Source: Kineococcus sp. TRM81007 (GTDB lineage: Bacteria > Actinomycetota > Actinomycetes > Actinomycetales > Kineococcaceae). Taken from it: DNA of 64,000 nt. The notes below the pieces were generated by a model. The model was not told the DNA's origin. It worked only from the letters and a program-made list of their open reading frames with translations, and did no database searches. A program made the translations under genes and the position numbers. The DNA is taken from positions 1-64,000 of the forward strand of contig NZ_JALBVB010000023.1 in assembly GCF_022669155.1 (NCBI RefSeq), read 5' to 3'. Below, piece by piece: positions 59,699-64,000 of this stretch (its first letter is position 1; the number at the start of each line of letters is the position of its first letter).

Positions 59699-60517
59699 TC
59701 AGCCCTCGCGGTGCGCGGTGAGCGTCAGCCGCCACGTGAGCCCACCGTCGGTGTCGAGCACGCCGCTCTCCCCGGCGCCCGCGACAGCCAGGTCTGCGGC
59801 CGCGCCGAGCAGCGGCTCCACACCCACCGACCGGTACGGCGCCGCCTCCGGCCACCCGTGGAGGTTGCGCCACACCACGAGGGACACCGGCCCTGCACCG
59901 CGCACCACCCGCCACCGCAGGGACAGCCGGTGGGCGCCGTCGAGGACGTCGACGCGGTCGGTGGCGACGACGGCGCAGCGGGCGGTGTCGTCGTCGGAGC
60001 CGAGCGCGTCGAGCGGGACGCCGGCGCCGTCGGGCCAGGTGGTGCGCACGGACCGGCCGGGCGCCGGCTGGTCGAGCACCGTCACGGGTGGCGCGTCGGG
60101 GACGAGGAGGCGGGCGGTGGGGGAGAGGTCGAGGAGGGCGTGCGCGGCGTGCAGCACGTGCGCGCCGGGGGGGCCGGTCACCTCGTAGGCGGCGACCACG
60201 GCCTCGTCCTGCACCGCCAGCGAGCGCCGCAGCGACAGCGCTCCCGTCCGCACGGACGCGCGGCCCGGCCCTTCGGCGGTCCACGCCTGCGACCACACGT
60301 CGCCGTGGTCGGGTGTGCCGCGCAGGGTGGGGAAGCACTCCTCCACCCCACCCGCGTCGACGAAGGCGTCGCCGGGTCGCGCGGCGGCGCGGGCCGCTGC
60401 GGGCGCGGCGGGGTTGCGCCACAGCCACTCGCGCTCGGGCGTGCGCAGCGACGTCCACCGCCCGCCGTGGGCGTCGTCGGTCTGCACGAGCAGCGGGCGC
60501 GGCCGCCAGGTGCTCAC
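59699..60517 (-). CDS. Aldose-1-epimerase (mutarotase)-like protein
   Basis: A 272-aa beta-rich protein with the mutarotase-fold landmarks VDAGGVEECFPTLRG, HGDVWSQAW and a late RNLHGWPEAAPYRSVGVEPLLG segment. Relatives interconvert sugar anomers or bind sugars without catalysis; catalytic His/Glu identity cannot be fixed by eye. The GTG start overlaps the alpha-galactosidase stop by 4 bp, so it is the last gene of the sugar operon and probably handles the released galactose or related sugar. Confidence 0.72.
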   Translation of the reverse strand: MSTWRPRPLLVQTDDAHGGRWTSLRTPEREWLWRNPAAPAAARAAARPGDAFVDAGGVEECFPTLRGTPDHGDVWSQAWTAEGPGRASVRTGALSLRRSLAVQDEAVVAAYEVTGPPGAHVLHAAHALLDLSPTARLLVPDAPPVTVLDQPAPGRSVRTTWPDGAGVPLDALGSDDDTARCAVVATDRVDVLDGAHRLSLRWRVVRGAGPVSLVVWRNLHGWPEAAPYRSVGVEPLLGAAADLAVAGAGESGVLDTDGGLTWRLTLTAHREG

Positions 60518-62556
60518 ACGCGGTCCAGCACGATCACGTCGCAGTCGCCGCGCGACCACGTCACCACCAGCCCGTCCTCCACCCGGACCGTGGAACCGTC
60601 CGAGCGGGAGCGCAGCAGCGTCCCGGTGGGCAGGTCGCCCAGCGGCACCCGCCAGGCGGCGGGGCGGCCCGGCCGCGCCCACGCCAGCACGACCACCGCC
60701 TCCTCGCCCGTGTACTGCACCGCGTACGCGGCGCCGGTCGGGGTGCCGTGCCGGCGCACCAGGCCGCCGTGCAGGACGTGCCGCACCGAGCGGTGCAGCG
60801 CCACCAGTTCGCGCACCCGCTCCCGCTGCGCCGGGCTCCAGCGCAGCAGGTCCCCGCCCAGGCCCATCACCCCGGCCATCGCCACGACGCACCGGAAGTC
60901 GACGCTGACGGGCTCGCGGTCCAGCACGTCCGGCTCGTCGGTCACCCACGAGCTCATCACCCACGCCGGGTAGGCGGACAGGAACCCGTGCTGCACGGCC
61001 AGCCGGTCGCGCGGGCCGGTCTCGTCGCTGGGCCACACCACGTCGGTACGGACCAGCACCGCCAGGTCGATGCGGCCGCCGCCGCCCGCGCACGCCTCCA
61101 CGGTGACGTGCGGGAACTCCTCCCGCAGCGCATCCAGCACGCGGTGGTAGGCCTGCGTGTGCCGCCAGGACCAGTCGTCCCCGCCGGGCACGGCGGCGCC
61201 GCCGTCGGTGATCGCGCGGTTCATGTCCCACTTCAGGTAGCTGATCCCGTAGCGGGTCAGCAGCCGGCGCAACTGCGCCAGCACCCACGCCTCCACCTCC
61301 GGCCGGCCCAGGTCGAGGACGAGCTGGTGGCGCAGCCGCACCGGGTCCCGGCCCGGCGCGCGGTGCACCCACTCGGAGTGGGCGCGGAACAGGTCGCTGT
61401 CCTCGTTGACGGCCTCCGGCTCCACCCACAGCCCGAACCGCAGGCCGCGCTCGCGCACGCCCGCGACCAGCGGCTCCAGCCCGCCGGGGAACTTGGCCTC
61501 GTCGACGTCCCAGTCGCCGAGCCCGGCGCGGTCGCAGGTGCGGCCGCGGAACCAGCCGTCGTCGACGACGAAGACCTCCGCGCCCAGGTCGGCGGCCACC
61601 TCGGCCAGTGCGAGCTGGTGCTCCACCCGCACGTCGAAGCCGGTGGCGTACCAGGAGTTCGCCACCACCGGCCGGTGCTCGGGGCCGGTGGAGCGGGCCA
61701 GGGTGCGCTGGTACGCGTGCCACGCCTGCGCGGCCTCGTCCGGGCCGCCGGGCACCCACAGCCCGGCCAGCTGCGGGGTGGTCACCGACCCGCCCGGCGG
61801 CAGCGTCACCACGCCCGCCTCGTCGTCGGGGCCGCCGGCCACGCGCACGTGGTCGGTGAACGGCACGGCCTCCACCTGCAGCCGCCACGACCCGCTCCAC
61901 GCCAGCGCCACCGCGTACGTGCCGGCGTCCCGGTCGTCGCGGGCGCGGACGGTGACGACGGGGGAGGCGCCGTGCGAGGTGATGCCCTGCCGGCTGCCCA
62001 GGCTGAACGTCCCGACCGGCAGGTCCACGACGGCCTCGGTGAACTCCCGCGACCACGCGCCCGTCAGCGTCCCGACGCGCGCGCCCGGCCTGACCGGCGG
62101 GGTGAACGCGCCGCCCCAGCAGCGCAGCAGCTCCACCGCGTGCCCGGAACGGTTGCGCACCACCGTGTGCTTGGTGACCACGTCGTGGGCGGTGCTGCTG
62201 CGCAGCACCAGTTCCACGTCCACCTCGGCGACCTCGTCGGTGAACGGCGCGCGCAGCTCGTGCACCTCCCCGCCGACCGTCAGCGCCACCTCGCCGGCGG
62301 CGCGCAGCCGGACACCGCGCAACCCGTCGGCGCGGCGGGCGACGAGCTCGGCGGCGTGCGCGGAGCGGGTGCCCAGCGCGGTGGCCTCCAGCGGCAGGAG
62401 GTCCAGCGTCGTCTCGAAGGACGTGCGCCGCGGCGCCGGGGCCGGCTGCGCACTGTCGCGGGCGCCCCAGTGCACGCGCACCAGACCCGCCCCGTCCGGG
62501 GCGAGCGCGACGACGTGCTCCCCGGAGCGGGTCGGCAGCGTCCAGGGGCCGCTCAC
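60514..62556 (-). CDS. GH36 alpha-galactosidase
   Basis: A 680-aa cytoplasmic glycosidase. The N-terminal half is the beta-supersandwich; the TIM barrel carries VVDDGWF, FGLWVEPEAVN, the nucleophile in YLKWDMNR and the acid/base Asp in WPSDETGPRDR, all diagnostic of GH36. It hydrolyses terminal alpha-galactosides such as melibiose or raffinose. The GTG start overlaps the permease stop and the end overlaps the mutarotase start. With the ABC permeases it forms an alpha-galactoside uptake and cleavage operon. Confidence 0.93.
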   Translation of the reverse strand: MSGPWTLPTRSGEHVVALAPDGAGLVRVHWGARDSAQPAPAPRRTSFETTLDLLPLEATALGTRSAHAAELVARRADGLRGVRLRAAGEVALTVGGEVHELRAPFTDEVAEVDVELVLRSSTAHDVVTKHTVVRNRSGHAVELLRCWGGAFTPPVRPGARVGTLTGAWSREFTEAVVDLPVGTFSLGSRQGITSHGASPVVTVRARDDRDAGTYAVALAWSGSWRLQVEAVPFTDHVRVAGGPDDEAGVVTLPPGGSVTTPQLAGLWVPGGPDEAAQAWHAYQRTLARSTGPEHRPVVANSWYATGFDVRVEHQLALAEVAADLGAEVFVVDDGWFRGRTCDRAGLGDWDVDEAKFPGGLEPLVAGVRERGLRFGLWVEPEAVNEDSDLFRAHSEWVHRAPGRDPVRLRHQLVLDLGRPEVEAWVLAQLRRLLTRYGISYLKWDMNRAITDGGAAVPGGDDWSWRHTQAYHRVLDALREEFPHVTVEACAGGGGRIDLAVLVRTDVVWPSDETGPRDRLAVQHGFLSAYPAWVMSSWVTDEPDVLDREPVSVDFRCVVAMAGVMGLGGDLLRWSPAQRERVRELVALHRSVRHVLHGGLVRRHGTPTGAAYAVQYTGEEAVVVLAWARPGRPAAWRVPLGDLPTGTLLRSRSDGSTVRVEDGLVVTWSRGDCDVIVLDRV

Positions 62557-63428
62557 TTGTTCGAGCCGACCAGCAGCCCGGAGACGAACTGCTTCTGGAA
62601 GAGGAAGAACACGACCGCGGTGGGGACCGCCGCGACGAGCGAGGCCGCCGCGATGACGTTCCACGCGCTGGAGTAGCCGCCCATGAGGTTCAGCAGCGCC
62701 GCCGTGATCGGGAACTTCGACTCCGAGCGCAGGACCGTCAGCGCCCAGATGAGGTCGTTGAAGATCCACGTCGTGGCCAGGGCCGCCAGCGCCGCCATCG
62801 CCGGGCGGCTCAGCGGCAGGACGATCCGCAGGTAGATGCGCCCCGCGCCCGCCCCGTCCAGGCGGGCGGCCTCGAACAGCTCCTCCGGCAGCCCGCGCAT
62901 GAAGCCGTGGAGCACGAAGGTGTAGAAGCCGATGCCGAAGCCCACCTGCACCGCCACGAGCGCGAAGAGGGTGTCGGCGATGCCGAGGGACTCGCTGATG
63001 CGCGCCACCGGCACGAGCAGGATCTGCGGGGGCAGCAGGTTGCCGGCCAGCATCGCCAGCAGGATCGTCTTGCGGCCGGGGATCGCGAAGCGGCTCAGCG
63101 AGTACGCCGCCCACGACGACAGCAGCAGCGAGGCCAGCACGGCGCACGCGGTCACGGTGATGCTGTTGCCCAGCGCCCGCACCAGCCCGCCGCCGCTGAA
63201 GGCCGTCGCGAAGCCGTCGAGGGTGAACGAGGCGGGCAGCGCGGCCAGTCCGCGCGCGGCGATGTCGTCGAAGGAGCGGAACGCGATGAGCCCGACGTAG
63301 GCGACGGGGCTCAGCCACAGCAGGGTCAGCGGCACCATGACCACGTGCAACCACGGCGAGCGGGCTCGCCGCGGCCGCCGCAGTGGCGGTGTGGCGGCGC
63401 TGCCGGGGGCGAGGGTGGTGGCGGTCAC
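62553..63428 (-). CDS. Sugar ABC transporter permease (MalG-like)
   Basis: A 291-aa permease with six membrane segments, a Pro/Arg-rich N-terminal tail and the MalG-type EAA loop ELFEAARLDGAGAGRIYLRIVLPLSRPA. The C-terminal FFLFQKQFVSGLLVGSNK is typical of the CUT1 MalG family. GTG 63428 overlaps the stop of the upstream permease by 4 bp and its end overlaps the alpha-galactosidase start. It brings in the alpha-galactoside with the MalF-like partner; the binding protein and ATPase lie outside the window. Confidence 0.93.
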   Translation of the reverse strand: MTATTLAPGSAATPPLRRPRRARSPWLHVVMVPLTLLWLSPVAYVGLIAFRSFDDIAARGLAALPASFTLDGFATAFSGGGLVRALGNSITVTACAVLASLLLSSWAAYSLSRFAIPGRKTILLAMLAGNLLPPQILLVPVARISESLGIADTLFALVAVQVGFGIGFYTFVLHGFMRGLPEELFEAARLDGAGAGRIYLRIVLPLSRPAMAALAALATTWIFNDLIWALTVLRSESKFPITAALLNLMGGYSSAWNVIAAASLVAAVPTAVVFFLFQKQFVSGLLVGSNK

Positions 63429-64000
63429 GACTGCTCCTCCGCGCGGGCCTGGCGGGCCAGGTAGGTGATGATGAAGCCGATCGCCAGGACGAAGATGACG
63501 ACCGCGATCGCCGAGGCGTAGCCGAGGTTCCCCGACGTGAACGCCTGCTGGAACATGTACGTGCTCAGCAGTTGCGTCGTGTTGTAGGGACCACCACGGG
63601 TCATCGCCCACACGATGTCGAAGGTGCGCAGCGAGTCGATGACGGTGACCGCGAAGACCACCGTGTTCACCCCGCGCAGCTGCGGCATGACGATGTGCCA
63701 GAAGCGTTGCCAGGCGCTCGCGCCGTCGACGGCCGCGGCCTCCTCCAGCGTCGCGTCGCAGCCCTTCAGCCCGGCCAGGTACAGCACCATGATGTAGCCG
63801 ACCTGCCGCCACACCGCGGCCACGAGGATCGCCGCCAGCGCCACGTCCGGGTCGGCCAGCCACTGCCGCTGCAGCGAGCCCAGCCCCACCGCCTCCAGGC
63901 CGGCGTTCACCGGGCCGCCCGGCTGGTACATGACCCGCCAGAACAGGCCGGTCACCGCCATCGAGACGACCATCGGCAGGTAGATCGCGCTGCGGTAGAA
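63425..64000 (-). CDS. Sugar ABC transporter permease (MalF-like), partial
   Basis: The C-terminal 191 residues of a CUT1 permease; the frame is open through the right edge of the window (FYRSAIYLPMVVSMAVTG is a mid-protein segment), so the N-terminus is outside. The EAA loop ATLEEAAAVDGASAWQRFWHIVMPQLRG and the WAMTRGGP...QLLSTYMFQQAF segment are diagnostic of MalF/UgpA-type subunits. It overlaps the MalG-like gene by GTGA. Confidence 0.92.
   Translation of the reverse strand, partial: FYRSAIYLPMVVSMAVTGLFWRVMYQPGGPVNAGLEAVGLGSLQRQWLADPDVALAAILVAAVWRQVGYIMVLYLAGLKGCDATLEEAAAVDGASAWQRFWHIVMPQLRGVNTVVFAVTVIDSLRTFDIVWAMTRGGPYNTTQLLSTYMFQQAFTSGNLGYASAIAVVIFVLAIGFIITYLARQARAEEQS

Noticed and set aside
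1-64000. CRISPR arrays, tRNA, rRNA and insertion sequences
   Set aside because: No spaced direct repeats, no tRNA-like T-loop with matching acceptor, and no transposase or integrase reading frame was seen.

Overview
The window is 64 kb of very GC-rich DNA. It has frequent GTG starts, 4-bp ATGA/GTGA gene overlaps, Tat-type and lipoprotein signals, a DUF664 protein (a family usually linked to mycothiol) and a perfect actinobacterial-type LexA box. All this points to a high-GC actinomycete; a Kineococcus-like Kineosporiaceae would fit, but genus is inference only. I saw no rRNA, tRNA, transposase, integrase or CRISPR array.

Layout. 0.2-1.6 kb: an unknown protein with a small WXG100/EspC-like partner. 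1.6-5.1 kb: a sugar locus with a GH4 phospho-glycosidase, a ROK regulator and a LacI-type sensor lacking its DNA-binding domain. 5.1-9.0 kb: a secreted PKD protein, a DUF6318 lipoprotein, an HNH nuclease and a DEDDh exonuclease fused to a TerD-like domain. 9.1-14.5 kb: a flavoenzyme, a cyclase-family hydrolase and a ThDP enzyme, then a small tudor-like protein and a NERD protein. 14.6-27.2 kb: one long, tightly coupled operon with a GntR/UTRA regulator, a complete peptide-type ABC importer, an MFS transporter, three different amidases and two small AtzG/GatC-like proteins. It ends in a perfect 15-bp hairpin and looks like an uptake-and-hydrolysis pathway for an unidentified amide.

27.3-59.6 kb is accessory and defence-rich. 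It holds a solo Vsr nuclease, a macro-domain protein, an AlbA_2/Schlafen-type regulator, DEDDh-BRCT, HipBA, a PD-(D/E)XK protein, an ADP-ribosylglycohydrolase fused to a dual-specificity phosphatase, a wHTH-nucleotidyltransferase/HEPN-like pair behind a long palindrome, a NERD-SF1 helicase and a PLD-SF2 helicase-DUF3427. A visibly less GC-rich cassette at 46.9-56.0 kb encodes a SNF2-type helicase, a DUF4391 protein, and type III Mod and Res. It lies between a truncated, frameshifted SNF2 helicase and a remnant of the start of an HsdM-like methylase, so it appears to have landed in or replaced an older restriction locus. A ruined Fic gene, a GIY-YIG/T5orf172 gene with a LexA box, a decayed second HEPN-like gene and an orphan HTH protein follow.

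59.7-64.0 kb is ordinary metabolism again: a minus-strand sugar operon (two ABC permeases, GH36 alpha-galactosidase, mutarotase-like protein) that runs off the right edge.

A pattern across the window: eight genes have a TANNNT hexamer exactly 6 nt before the start codon, which suggests leaderless transcripts and supports those start choices.
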